A DNA stretch of 64,000 bases, from the NCBI GenBank assembly GCA_037957365.1, contig JARHVA010004254.1:1198001-1262000 (forward strand), written 5' to 3'. The notes beneath the pieces are model-generated. The model did no database searches, was not told where the DNA came from, and saw only the letters and a list, made by a program, of their open reading frames with translations. A program made the position numbers and the translations under genes. Shown here piece after piece: positions 12,405 to 24,362 of this stretch (the first letter of the stretch is position 1; every line of letters begins with the position of its first letter). Origin of the DNA: Torreya grandis. Its lineage: Eukaryota; Streptophyta; Pinopsida; Cupressales; Taxaceae.

Positions 12405-13228
12405 ATCTCCCTTACTAATGAGATAAATTACAATCTTATAGCAAACTATGCAAGACTTGGCGTTCCTTCCCATGGGATGGCCCATGTTATAGTCAACATC
12501 TTTAATGTGCCTTCAATTTTGTCTGGAGGGACCATGTTGGGAATAGTGCATTTCCATAACTATGGCATGTCCATTCCTCTAATATGTCTCTTCTTAGTAT
12601 GGACTGTCTGGTCCTTTTCCTGATGTCTACATAGCTGTCCAATTCGCCATTACTTCATGGAAGAAAAATAGACTTGCATCCTTGATTTGGTGCGCTTAGA
12701 AGTCTACTTGATCCACTGTTTCACCTACTAGAAATAGCTCTTTTGAAGATATTTGGTCTCGTTCCTCTCTTGACTGCTTATGTGCTTCTTTGCTCTCTGG
12801 TTGAACCATCACTTTAATTGAACTTGCCTTTGGAATCATCCATGTTGCTTCTTTGTCCTTTATAGCCCTTCTTGTCTAAGTCTTTGGGGGGTCCTTTCTG
12901 CATCTTTTACAAGTGGCAAGTTCTGCTATCATGAAACTCATTAGAAACTTATAGAAAATGGGATCCACGACACGTCTTGCTCGAGCAACTTTAAAAGGGG
13001 AATGCGGATACAAACACTTGTCATGTTCCACTGAGTCATAACAAGACACCTGACATATTCCGCTTAACTTATAGAAGCTTTAGAAAGCTTTTGAGGGTCT
13101 TGCGGAAGATGACACGTGGCGGATTCCACTGCACTTTGTCTTTTTCCATCGGGCATTTTTTTGCGGGCTTTTTTCTTCAGTCGGGCTTTTCCTTTACTTT
13201 CTTCGGGCTCTCTTCTTGGGTGAATTCC

Positions 13229-13251
13229 TTCGGATAATTTGTTCGAAGGAC
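13229..13251 (+). repeat. Single TTCGG-type hairpin in A2
   Basis: ccttcggataatttgttcgaagg pairs its two ends (CCTTCG with CGAAGG). It is the A2 counterpart of the hairpin cluster in element A. Confidence 0.6.
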
Positions 13252-13846
13252 TCTACTTTGCCTTTTGCCTTGTTCATTTTTTTGAAAGAGTTAACTTTGT
13301 TCATTTTGGCTTGCAGCCCTCCACAAGGGCACTTGACTTGATTCACGGCCCTCCATAGAGGCATTTGTTCCTTCGGCTGTGGGGCAGCCCTTAAACCTGT
13401 CGATTGAACTGACTGATTGAACCATCTTTGGTTCAATGTTTAAACCTATTCATTCTTCATTATTTGGTTATTTTTTTGATCTATTTGAACCAAGCGCATT
13501 GAACTAATAGGTCATTGAACCCGTTGAACCGTTGAACAAATGTGGTTCAAGGTTCAACGGTTCAATGGTTCAACGCGTCATTTTTTGCTGAGTGTTTTGA
13601 AGCCATGTAACTTTAAGGCAGTTGAACTTTGAACCTTTGACAAATGTGCTTAACTCCTACTAATGACATTGAACCTTTGAACCCATTGAACACATTGAAC
13701 CAAAATGGTTCAAGGTTCAATGGTTCAATGGTTCGATTCTTGCTTAGAAGCTTGCCAATGGATGCTTTGGTTGAACCTTGGCATTGAACCAATCCTGAAA
13801 ATGACTAAGTGCTGGAAACTTGTTCTTTTGAGAGCTTTGCTTCTTT

Positions 13847-13984
13847 CCTACAGAGTCCATAGAAATCAACCTGCGAAGCTCATAAAACTTGGCCTGTAGA
13901 GTCTATAGATTCAATCCTGTAGAGTCCGTAGGTTCAAGCCTACAAAGTCCGTAGATTCAAGCCTGCAGAGTCCGTAGATTTCTG
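13847..13984 (-). repeat. Minisatellite, about six units of 23 bp
   Basis: Units of the form cctgtagagtccgtagattc start at 13893, 13916, 13939 and 13962, with two more decayed units to the left. They are absent from the matching place in element A (about 2960-3010), so the expansion happened after the two copies separated. Confidence 0.8.
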
Positions 13985-14327
13985 AGAAATCTTTGAGAAA
14001 TGAAGAACCTGAATGCTCAAAACAATTTTTGAAATGGGAAGAGAGGATTTTGGTCTGTTGAACCAAAATAGTTCATAGGTTGTCCCAAAAATGAGTGATA
14101 TTTTTGGGGGACAACAGCTGGCTCTAGTTGGAGAAATTCCTTTAGTTGAAAACTTGGAATAGTCGAAGGGAGTAGAAACTAGAATCTCCAGTGCCTTGAA
14201 GTATGCCATTGGGCTATGGAGTCATGCTACCCAAAAGGAAAGGCTCCAAAAAATGAAAATGAAAAGCACAAAATAGAACTAAAGACTTTACAGTTATACA
14301 TATGTACAAATGATCTTATCTGATGCC

Positions 14328-16460
14328 TCAAGATTTGTAGCGCTTCAGATGTCGCCCATTATGAGATAGTGAAAATGGTGTGCCATCCTGATAAACCAGC
14401 AGGAAACCATTTTGTCCCCAGAAATAGTGATGGGTGAATGGAACTCTCCACCAAGAAACCAATTTTCTGTGTCTTCCTCTTGGCTCTTTCCTCTTCTTGC
14501 CCCATGGCAAGATGTGGTCTTCAAATTGAAAACCATAACTCCTTGCTCTCTTGGCAAAGAGTTCCTTTTGCTAACTTTGGAGTACAACAGTATGGTCCAC
14601 CACCATAGCTTACAGTTCTGCTAGTCCAATCCAACATATGCTTTGATTGTCAGCATTAGACCCCTGACAAACCATTAGCTTAGCATTTCCTTTGGTGTGA
14701 AGGAGTTCGATCTCTTCATCTTGAGCAGTCTTCAATTTGAGCAATAGAGATCTGCATCCAGCATGAGTGGAAGAATTGATACTATCAAATTCTAAGATCC
14801 AAGCATCATCAAAAACTGATCTTCTATTAGATTTCTCTTCATCAGAGATGGAAGATCCTTCTTGATTTGTACTACGCCCTACCAATTCTTCTGATGCCTG
14901 ATTTGAATCAAATCCTAGATTGCCAGCCACAGGACTTTTATCAGCTGAGACATGAGTATCCTCTGTGGTCAAGGAGTAATTACCCCTACCTAAAGGCTCA
15001 AATAGAATTTGAGCAACAGGGGCTGACATTTGGGTGACCACAATCTTTGCCTCTGACAGGTCCACACCTACCTCTTCACCAATGTTTAATTGCTCAGGAT
15101 TGGCTTGCAGGGATTCAAACTCAGTCATTTGAATTTTGGATTTCTTGACATGATCAATCATGTGAAATGATTGAGATAGACTTGGAAGAGAGGATAGGAG
15201 TTCATCCTTTTGGTTTTTGGGAGGGGGAGGACAGATCTACGAAGTAGAAGTAGAAGGTGTAGAGATGTTTGATGTACTAACATACTTGGCAATCACTAGG
15301 TCCATTGACTAGAAAGGTAGAGTGGTTCCCCACTTAGCAATTAGAATTACATGCTGAGTTTGTTCCTCTGTTCTTTCTTTTTTAGCTTGCTGGGCTGACT
15401 GATTCTTGAACTGGGTGAATACTGCGTATGATCTTTTGACTGCTTCACCTTCACTTATGGGTTCATCCTGGTAATTCAAGAAACCAATGTGGGAGTCGCC
15501 AACTGATTCTTCTAGATCCTCTCTAAAGATATTAGCGCCATTTTCTTGCTCAAACTCAGGTTAGAAATAGGAAACATGTTTTGTTTCCAGATATCCAACT
15601 ACTAAGTTGGTTGGAGGTGCTTCAAGGGCAAGGTTCCTCTGTGGGGGAGGAAGATGATTTGGTTGCCCTTGACTTCTGGTAGCATTGCCTTGATATGGCT
15701 GATTGGGGAATGTCCTCCTTGGTATATCTTTATATAGAGGAGTAGAAGACATACCTTGTGCCATTTGCCTTTTCAAGGCTAGCAATTCATTTGCTAGCTT
15801 TTGTACCATTGGGTCAATGGTGGCTGTGGGTGAGTATTCAGAAGATGAAGAGGGTTTACCTCTATTAGGATCTCTCCTTATCTTTCCTACCAAGATAAGG
15901 TCATCTTCTAGCTTAGTAGCCAAGTCTTAAGTAGCCTCAAGGTCTATGTTTCTAGCTCGTCTCAATAGAAAACTCACTTTAGGTAGCTGTGAGTTGATGA
16001 AGAAGCATTTGAGATTTTGAGGTGTCAGCTAGGTGACCATGGGAATCCTGTGCCTCAGCTTGTTGAACCTAGAAATAAAATCCCTCATAGGCTCATGAGG
16101 TTCCTTCTTCATTTGAGTGAGCTGGGCCAACAAAGCATGCACATCCTCTGCAGGCTTGAACCTAGCTTCAAACTTGGCAAGTGTATCCCAGTCAGTCACT
16201 GATCCAGCTTGCAGATGGTAGAACCAGTCTATAGCAGCACCTTGTAGTGTCTCCACAAAAATCCTGATTGCCATGTCTTCAAATTCCATCCCTATCACAC
16301 CACAAGCTATGCTGAAGGCTACAATGTGTTCATCAGGGTGAACTCTCCCATCTCTAAAGAATTTGGGGAAGTTCTTTCTTGAGCTGCGTGGAAGTTCATG
16401 CAGAGGTGGAGTCAAGTTGAGTGGGCCAAATGAGTTACCCTAGGGGCCTTGAACTACCAT
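14328..16460 (-). pseudogene. A2 ORF: gag fused in frame to the C-terminal tail of pol (broken by stops)
   Basis: A 711-codon frame (stop included) with no frameshift from the ATG at 16460 to the stop at 14328. N-terminal residues about 15-145 are a retrotransposon gag core (FPKFFRDGRVHPDEHIVAFS, FVETLQGAAIDWFYHL, FEARFKP, FISRFNKLRHRIP). The middle is a low-complexity Ser/Gln/Pro-rich spacer, including an acidic stretch at 14610-15161. The end matches the pol C-terminus of element A (YGFQFEDHILPWGKKRKEP, VYQDGTPFSLSHNGRHLKRY). RT, RNase H and the integrase core are deleted; the join lies near 14575-14640. About eight stops interrupt it, all TAG or TAA, which is what C-to-T change at CAG/CAA would give. 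Gag should package element RNA; the fused tail has no known independent role. Confidence 0.8.
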
Positions 16461-16952
16461 TATTTAATTATGAAAACTAGGGATAACAATCTAGGTGGAG
16501 TGGCCATATTGCAAAACAAAAATGGAAAAGAACTGGCCCTACTTCAGCTTGAGGCTTCAAACTGTGCACTCTTTTCCAACAGCTCTGGTTTTGCAAACCA
16601 AATAAAATAATGGAGATGGAGGAAAATGGTAAGGCTATAAATGGATAATGGGTAAGACATGAAATGGAGTTGCCAGAGTCTGTATAATGGATAAGGGAAG
16701 GAACTGCTTCAATCTAAAACTTGAGGCTTTAGACTTCATGTTCATCTCCAGCGGAGCCGCCAAAAACTATTGCGCGAGGCTAGGGAGGAAAAATTAACAA
16801 TGGGAAAGCACTGGAGTGGTTCATTATTCCAGAGTGAAATGCATGGATAAGGTTATAATGATAATGGGTAAGACATAGGTGATGTTTCAATCTAAAACTT
16901 AAGGTTCCAAATTGCACAAAATTACTGTGTCCCCAGTGGAGTCGCCAAAAAT
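16461..16952 (-). promoter_or_regulatory. A2 leader with primer-binding site and a second primer-site-like copy
   Basis: On the minus strand TGGCGACTCCACTGGGG (16931-16947) starts five bases inside the 5' end, where a primer site belongs. A near copy, TGGCGGCTCCGCTGGAGA, occurs at 16745-16762. Each is followed by similar leader text (AAGTTTTAGATTGAA), so the leader is a partial tandem duplication of about 185 bp. The sequence resembles the tRNA-Arg-type primer sites reported for Tat/Ogre elements; that assignment is from memory. Confidence 0.7.
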
Positions 16953-17139
16953 TGTTGGGTGAATATTTTGTCAGCTAGCTAACTGGTGACCAAAATAGTT
17001 CCCATCACCAAAGCGTAGGGAGATTTGTCCCTTTTGGATGTGGTAAACCTACAACATTAGATGACCAATCTCCCTATGCTATGGTGATAGGAACTATTTT
17101 GGTCATCAGTTAGCTGGCCGACAAAATATTCACCCAACA
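16953..17139 (-). repeat. 187 bp palindromic 5' end of A2
   Basis: Two arms of about 72 bp (16953-17024 and 17068-17139) are inverted copies of each other with about eight differences, around a spacer of some 40 bp. Both tips read TGTTGGGTGAATATTTTGTC outward-in. The outer arm plus spacer is the better match to the left end of the element. It occupies the place of a 5' LTR, beside the primer site and the CCATG duplication. Confidence 0.85.
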
Positions 17140-20100
17140 CCATGCATTAGTTGTAGTCTTGGTCATCTGAAATCTTCCCAAAATGAGCTATCACCATCTT
17201 TTGTCCAAATAACTCTTCTTTCATGCACCCTACACACTTAGCCTCAAAACTGGATTAAATTCTCCCTAAAAATACATGGGAGGGAGTGGATAACACTTGG
17301 AAAGAATCTCCAAGGCCTTATAATCATTAGGCATAACTTAAAAATCCATCCACTTGATGTTTTCACACTCCTCACCATCTTATCCACTATGTCAGTTTTG
17401 ACTGGCTGAGATGAGAGCTCCTATTGAGGCATTTAGGAGTTTTTTTCAAGGTATGAAATGACTATGTTGAGTTATTACAAGTCTATAGCTTCCTCCCAAA
17501 CTTGATTTCATCTTCAGACTCCTTCTAGAACCTGCAAAACACATGAAATAGTCAAAATCACCCTAATTTGTACCATGTTCATATAATTTTGTACAACAAA
17601 AAAGTGTGGAGAGGATCTTGAGAGAGTCTTATACAATCTCCAATCCTTTTTATAGACAAACTATGCCATTTTAGCAACTTCTCATCCTCATTTCTCCAAT
17701 CGGATCCTTGTAAGGGTTTAACAAGGGTTTTAGGTCTACTTTCACTCTTAAGGTTTGTTCATGAATATTGGATGTTATATTTTCAAAATAATTACATAAA
17801 TTCATATTTCAAGACCTTAATAAACATCCCTAAACTTCTTATATCCCCATGCATAGACTCAATGGAGATGTGAGCATCCAAAATTATTTTTATCAAGCTT
17901 GATTCCTCATTTCCACATGCCTAATATTGTCTCTAAGCCCAAAAATGGATTTTTGACATTTTATTTACAATGTGGAAGATGAAACACACCTATAATGACG
18001 TTATGAATATGATCCAATAGGTTTGAGTTATCATCTAAATCTAGAAGTGTGAAAGACTCCTCATTTGGCCTTGGCTTATAACCTTATCTAGTAAGCCTAC
18101 TTATAACCCTTATGTTCTAGGCCATCCAATTGGAATTATTTGCATTATACTAGCTTGAAGACCTCTATTATGATTCCATAAACATACCAAAATGGATTAG
18201 AAATCTCTTCAAGAGATATAAGTGAAATTGACATCTAATTTGAATTCTAGTCCTAAACCTTGCCTAGTAGGCATGCCTGCACTTTTGAGGCTATAGACCT
18301 CCAAGATGGGATTCTTCCTTCTATGGAATATTTCTCATGTTTCTCTAGGTGTTTCAAATCCCTACACCTATTTTCAAGCTATAATCATCTTCTGTCTCAT
18401 CCTTTTATCCCTAATCCCCAAGACTGCAGGGTTTGCAATCTAGGGAAGTACCCTCTATCTGAGACAAAATAGAGGGTACTTCCCCTATTTACTCAAAAAA
18501 AATATGTTTTAAAGGATTACTTAAGTGAAAAGGATGTCCTACACACAATTTTATCCCATGGTCATATCATTTGACCCTCCATAAGCACCAAAATCCAAGA
18601 CAAACTCCTTTCTTGTTATGGACTATGTGTTGCACTTGTAAGGGTTTTTTGATTTGATCTTGATCTAAGGACCTTATGAGATTTCAATTCTGCCCTAGTG
18701 TAATAATTCACAATTTTCACAGGCTCACACTACCCATGCTTGCACCTTGAAATGCATCTTTACTTAGTCAGGCCTGACTGGTAAACCAACCCTGTTTGTA
18801 TGCTTCCCCTGCTTATAGGTGTAAGTCACACTTTTGGAGCTGATTAAATTGTTTTAGGGTAATACTTAAACACTTAAATACATCCTATGGTTCCTTGAGT
18901 CACCCATTCCATGTATTTTCTATGCTAAAGACATAGAGTAGTCCTCAATTAAGACACTATTAACATATATTCACTCATAACTGATTGAGATGGAGCCATC
19001 AAGATCTGTAAGTGCACATTTTCCCTTTGAAAATTGTTTCAAATGTTTCTTGGGAGTCTTCTAAGAGTCACTTCCCATGAACAAATATGTTACCTTCATG
19101 CCTAAGTCCTTGTTATGAAACATGTGGGAGTTGACAGTCAACTGTAGATGAAGAGTCTATAGGTAAGACACTTGTAGGTGTCTTTCAAGGACAAAAACCT
19201 ACATATAAACTTGTTTTGGTGGTTTTTATACTCATTTGAAACCTCTTATCCTCTCAAAACACTCAAATGCATCCTCAAATCTTTCACCCTATTGAATTGT
19301 TACTCCAACGTACTCCTCATCTGATATAATGGTAGGTGGGTATTTTAAGGCTTAAGACAACCCTATAGGTGTGAATAGGAGATAAAACACAGAATTCCAA
19401 CCTTCCTTTCATAACCCTTGGACTAAGAATTCTTTCATCAACCATCTAAAACTATTCAGTCATAGAGTCATTATTTGGTATTGTAACATTGGATGGAGGA
19501 GTCTCTAATAACTCAGAACTGTAGATAATATTGGTTGAGTTTAGTGCATAAATATGCAACTTTAGGCTCTTCGATAAGCACATTTCACTTGTCACTTGCC
19601 TTAAAAACTTTACAAGGCCTTTCTCCCATGATGAGAATGAAAGTTTTGATCACCATTTTGCATCAAAGTCTTTTGAAACCTTATAATAAGATATCTACAA
19701 AATGCTAGGGTGCTCTAGTTTTTCATTTTAGCAATTTGATCCCTAAACCTACAGTCATTTCCTTCTATAATGTTATCCACACCTTAAAATTGAAATTTAA
19801 CACTCTAAAAGGTCTTCCATAATCAAAAATACCTACTAGGTCATCAACAAGGTTTTATCATGCTTCAAATTTATCATAGAAGTACCTAAGTCCTCTGCTA
19901 ATGCCACATATAGGTGGATATCTTCATGTATAGGCAGTGATATAGGATAATAGGCAGTGACCATCATATTTAATTTTAATGGGTACTAGGACTATATTAA
20001 TGCCTTTAAATTAACTCATCATACTTCAAAGGTATTAGAATCACCAATTAGGCTTCTTATTCTTATCATGACATCATCATGAGTGGTTGCAAGTGCACTG

Positions 20101-21502
20101 TGAGCTGCATATAGATAATGAGTATGAGATAGTCCATGTATTGAAGGAATTTTCCTTCTCAATCAACTAATATATCCTTAATTTATTTTGAAATTTAACA
20201 TAAGGATATTCAAGGCCTAATACAAACCTTCCACCTTATTTTCAATGTTTGGACCTCCTATAGGCACCTATAGGTGCATGTTTATGGTAGAATATGTATA
20301 TGTGTGGTATATGAGTGCATTAGGGTCTTTTGTGCTACTTGGGGTATCCAATATGAATTTTAATACCACAATAACACTAAAAACACTTTTTATAGTCTCC
20401 TTTGATCCTTTATAAGCATGATTAGAGTTTAAAAAACATGGCTATAACTAAGAACATGCATAAAGTTGATGGTGAGTGTGACAAGACTAGGTGTAGAAGA
20501 CAAGGTCTAATGTTGCAAGGTCAAACATGAAATAAGTGTGGTATTTATGGCATTTTAACATGTAAAACATCAAATTTAGTTCACATTAAGCTCTTGCAGA
20601 GAATACAACCTTCTGCAAGTAGTGAAAATGACTACCATTCCACTTGGGACATCAACTTGTAAACTAAACTAATTAGCCCATGAGATATTTGCCAAACATG
20701 AAACTAAGCATGGAAATATATATATATAAGTCATTAAAAATCCTTTGAAGTTAACATTAAAATCTATATTATATGTAATCATCCAAACAAGAGCAAAACC
20801 TATGGGGTGCATAGATTAGCAAGTAGAAAAATATAGTCAACTTCATGAGGATGATTAATAAAGCACATGCCACCATTATTTGAACTATTGTTATGGAAAT
20901 GAATCTCTCTTAGTTTAATTTCACCTCCCAAAGGCATTTGACCTGGAAGTTCTCCAATCGATCGTACCAAGCATGAACATGTTGATCACTTTTGCATGTC
21001 TAGAAGGGCAAGAAAGGAGCATTTTTGGGACTTTTTTAGCACTTTCAGAGCATGTAAAGCACTGAGATGAGTGTGATGAAGATGAAGAGTCATATTATAA
21101 CCTTCTCCCATATGTAAAACTTTCTCATAGGCTGTACAAGTGCCAAACTCTTCTCTTTTCTCAAGAAAATTGCCCTTTCTTCTAAAGAACCTACCACTTT
21201 TCAGTTATGATAGTTGATTAAGACCTCTTAGAACACATGAGATGTGAAATCACATTTTGAAACCTTCACATTTCACAAGGAGGTCATACAACCTATTAAA
21301 TGCTTTGTTTACAACCCCCAAAATGACTCAAAATGATATATTGACTAAAATGACTAATGACCAAGGCTAATGTGATATGGAATAACATCAAAAGACATAT
21401 AATACACCCTATGACATAATATTATACCTCTAAAAACACCTAAAACTCAAGTTTTTACCCATAGGGGTATCAATTTGACCTGTAGGTGAAATTTAGTCAA
21501 CA

Positions 21503-21754
21503 AATTAGTGACTCATAGGGGTAGTATGCCTGCTATACTAACTAGACCAGTAGCTTTATCAGTCCATGGGATAGGGAGTCATTTAAATTTTGAGACAAAA
21601 AAAAAGATCTAACACTTGACAAGAAGGATTTGACCAAGATAAGATAACTAATTACCTCAACCACACAAAACAAAAACACACACAAAGCAAAAACAAACAC
21701 ACATGTGATTCATGAGCACTTATGGAACACAAACACCAAACTAAACAAACTAAC
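21503..21754 (-). other. Element B internal region next to the left LTR, non-coding
   Basis: Lies between the end of the long frame and the 3' LTR. No clear polypurine tract is visible on either strand. Contains an A run and acacacaaag-type low-complexity sequence. Confidence 0.4.
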
Positions 21755-24157
21755 TCAAACACTAACTAACCTGAGATGAAAAATCCATCCTATATCAAAG
21801 GGGGAGTTTGAAACCCTTCTTACTTCATGACATGAAGGAATGAATGAGACATATAGTCTTTTGATCCTTGACATTGATGCCTCCAACTTTTTCATGATGT
21901 TTGCCAACTTCATTGGCATGATGTTCAATGAGAACTAGGTAGCTCCAAATAGGTTGGATATGGAAATGAATTATTCTTGCATCTAAAAAGCCTCAAATTT
22001 ATCATATGTATTATCTATTATAACCTCCAATGGTGGTTTAACAAGGCATACTTTCTTGATTTCCATAGTGGTCTCAAAAGGATTGGGTTTCTTCTCAGCT
22101 AAAATTTCTTCTAGCTCATCAAAGAGCTTTGCATATTATACCCAATCTTGGTCATTTTCCTTAATGGAATACTCTTTCTTCACCTTTTCATGTACTTGAC
22201 CCTCAACTTGGAATAGCTCTTCAAGCTCTTGAAATAACTTCATTTACAACTGCCAATCATCTTTGTCATCTTTATCATCTAAAACCACTAACTCTTAAAT
22301 ATTTTCTTCTTGATGTGTGAGTTCATCAAGCTGGGGTTATTCAAGCTCCAATACATATGAGTATGATTCAAAATTAGCTTGAGGTATTGGGTCATCTTCA
22401 ATAACATTAACTTACACCTTGGTCTCAAGAGAGTTTTCTAGGATTGCAACCTCTTCAATCTTCTCTTCTTAATGTATGAGGTCATCAAGCTGGTGTTCTT
22501 CAACATTTACGACCTCTTGAGTGCTGTCAAGTTTCATCTCAGCTTTCATAACATTACTTTTATTCTCAAGGGCTACAAGATATTCCATATCCTTCTCCTT
22601 CTTGGTGATGTCAAAATTAGGCATCTTGAAATCATGTGACCTGGCCCAATGAGGCTGCCAAAGAGATATGTTTTATTCAAGCAAAAATTCTAAATTCTTA
22701 TTAACCAATTTCTATTATTTAGGTTCCCATACCATAGGTCCATCATGTCAAAGAGTGATAGGATGAGGACAAGATGAACTAGTTTGTGGAGGTGGAACAT
22801 AGAACTCAAAATCTGATTGAGACTGAATTATAGGGGATTCTTTTGGGAACTCTTGAGGGAGGGGAGGTAGACCTTGGGCTAAAATAATTTGCTTTTCTTC
22901 CTTCCATTTTACAATAAATTCATTGCAGTCTGATTGGGATTGATCATTCTCTTGAGAAAGGTTAGATGGGTTGTGTTTAGGCATAGGATCTTCTTTTGGG
23001 TCTAAACCTTCCTTCACACCTTGACTTAGCAATTACATCATTGACTCTAACTCTTCAATTTGTTTGGCTAGGTTCTCTTGGAAAAGTATCTCTTGAAGTT
23101 GATAGGCATCATCATGAGGATAAGGAGTAAAAAAGGGTTGACATGAAACACTAGAATCTTCTTGAGGTAGGGTGGGAGGGATTTGCATAAGATCAAACTC
23201 TTTCTCAACTTCACACTCCTTATCAAGGCTTTTATCCTCTTTCTTTCCCCTTGAATCCACTATCTCATTACAACTTAGGATGTTAAGATTAGGAGTCTCT
23301 TCTTGAGGTATTGATGCACTTTGGGGAGTGGATGAAGTGTTTAAGATATTTAGGATTTCCTTAGGCTTGGATTCTCCACCTCATCTCCAACTTAGAATCT
23401 CATATCTAGAGGTCACTTCTTGAGGTGGGGGTGTAATTGGTAATGGAAATGAGAGATTATATTCCACTTATTTTGATTATGACATGGATGTATGCTTATG
23501 CATATTATCCCACTTAATCTGACTATTAATATTTACTTCAAAAACAAGGTTTTTCTTTTCAACTCTCTCTTCCGATTGATTGGGAAAAGGATGACTTTGA
23601 TAAGCTTGATTGGGTTCATGAGTGGGAATCATGTAGGACTGATAGAAATGTTGGGGAAGTAGATATGAATGCTGATAGGTTTGGTGAGGCTCATTCTCAT
23701 GAATTTTTAGCCTATCTTCCAAAGATGAAACTAGGCCACTCACATCTAACATTTCACTTGTGAGCTTTTGCCAATTGGCTCTCTCAATAGGTGTCCACTC
23801 TCTTTTGACCATCTCTAATGCATCTATCACCTAATGAATGAAATGACTAGGAATATTTTGACCATGTCCCCTTAGTGTGTCAAGATCTAACATGTACTTC
23901 TCATATCCTAAAAGTGTTTGCTTGAAGTTTGAAATAGAATGAGTTGAGAAGTGACTAGGTTGACTAAGAGCAAGATATGGAGATGGCTAATTATATGAAT
24001 GATACACTTCATGACCAAGTTGATAGGTGTCATATATGAGCTGGTAAGAATCATACTGGAATTGATAGGGATCATAACAAGGTTGATATGGGATGCCATA
24101 GGCTAGATATACCTCACCAACTTGTGTAAAATAATACTCAACACGAAGGTCAGCCAT
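21755..24157 (-). pseudogene. Element B ORF, 801 codons in one frame, unknown product (broken by stops)
   Basis: From the ATG at 24157 to the TGA at 21755 the same minus-strand frame gives sensible protein throughout, with no frameshift and about twenty premature stops. The N-terminus has a Tyr/Gln-rich repeat (YDPYQFQYDSYQLIYDTYQL). Next come a charged segment (ALEMVKREWTPIERANWQKL), Pro/Gln-rich stretches (PPTLPQED, QGLPPLPQEFP), acidic coiled-coil-like runs (MKLFQELEELFQVEGQ, LDDKDDKDDW) and a more ordered end (NIMPMKLANIMKKLEASMSR, SNSPFDIGWIF). I see no zinc knuckle, protease, RT or integrase motif. It could be a gag-like protein or the extra upstream ORF known from Ogre/Tat elements; neither is shown. 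Because the frame outlasted so many point changes, it was probably translated when the element was young. Confidence 0.65.
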
Positions 24158-24362
24158 GGAACTTCATTAGGAAGCAAGAATACAAGGAATGGTTATCAAC
24201 AATCTTCAAAAGGAATACCTAGGCTGCTTGACCAGCTGATGTAACTTTAGAGTCACCATTGATGCTTGGATAGATGCCTTCAAAGGTTGATTGTTGAAAG
24301 ACAACACCAAAAATATTTCAACCTCTTGGACTAAGAGTCCCACCAGTCATGCTAAAAACTAT
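24158..24362 (-). other. Element B leader between 5' LTR and ORF
   Basis: About 205 bp. A possible primer site (minus strand tttttggtgttgtctttcaa, near 24316) sits about 45 bp inside the LTR boundary I used, so either the boundary or this assignment is wrong. Confidence 0.35.

Larger units (their letters stand above)
10787..14224 (-). repeat. A2 3' LTR-like arm
   Basis: Begins (minus strand) TGACTCCATAGCCCAATGG after tccttttgggtagca and ends CCCAACA at 10787 next to the target duplication. About 14224-12405 matches element A 2752-4830, with the same GGTTCAA-rich stretches. The remainder consists of a tandem duplication and a 119 bp end segment. No equally long repeat exists at the other end, so 3438 bp is an upper limit for the LTR, not a measured length. 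Confidence 0.65.
10787..17139 (-). mobile_element. Gypsy element A2: pol-deleted derivative with unequal ends
   Basis: Inserted in the left LTR of B with a perfect 5 bp duplication CCATG (10782-10786 and 17140-17144). Both ends are TGTTGGG/CCCAACA. Reading the minus strand: a 187 bp palindromic 5' end (17139-16953), primer site and leader, an ORF from 16460 to 14328 joining gag to the pol tail, a purine tract, then an LTR-like arm 14224-10787. Reverse transcriptase, RNase H and most of integrase are missing, so it needed another element to move. It is related to element A in the pol tail and the LTR-like arm. Confidence 0.85.
9826..21502 (-). repeat. Element B left LTR, split by element A2
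   Basis: LTR pieces are 9826-10786 and 17145-21502. The split is dated by the intact copy at 25320-25350, which reads straight through the insertion point. No conserved protein frame is seen. In places the start (tgtcactttgattttcaccc) and the end (tttagtcaaca) are the only anchors, so the outer boundary may be off by up to about 50 bp. Confidence 0.75.

Noticed and set aside
10787..17139. A2 as a DNA transposon with about 119 bp terminal inverted repeats and 5 bp duplications
   Set aside because: The primer site next to the inner tip, the gag core, the pol tail and the purine tract show a retrotransposon. The inverted ends are better explained by an abnormal 5' LTR.
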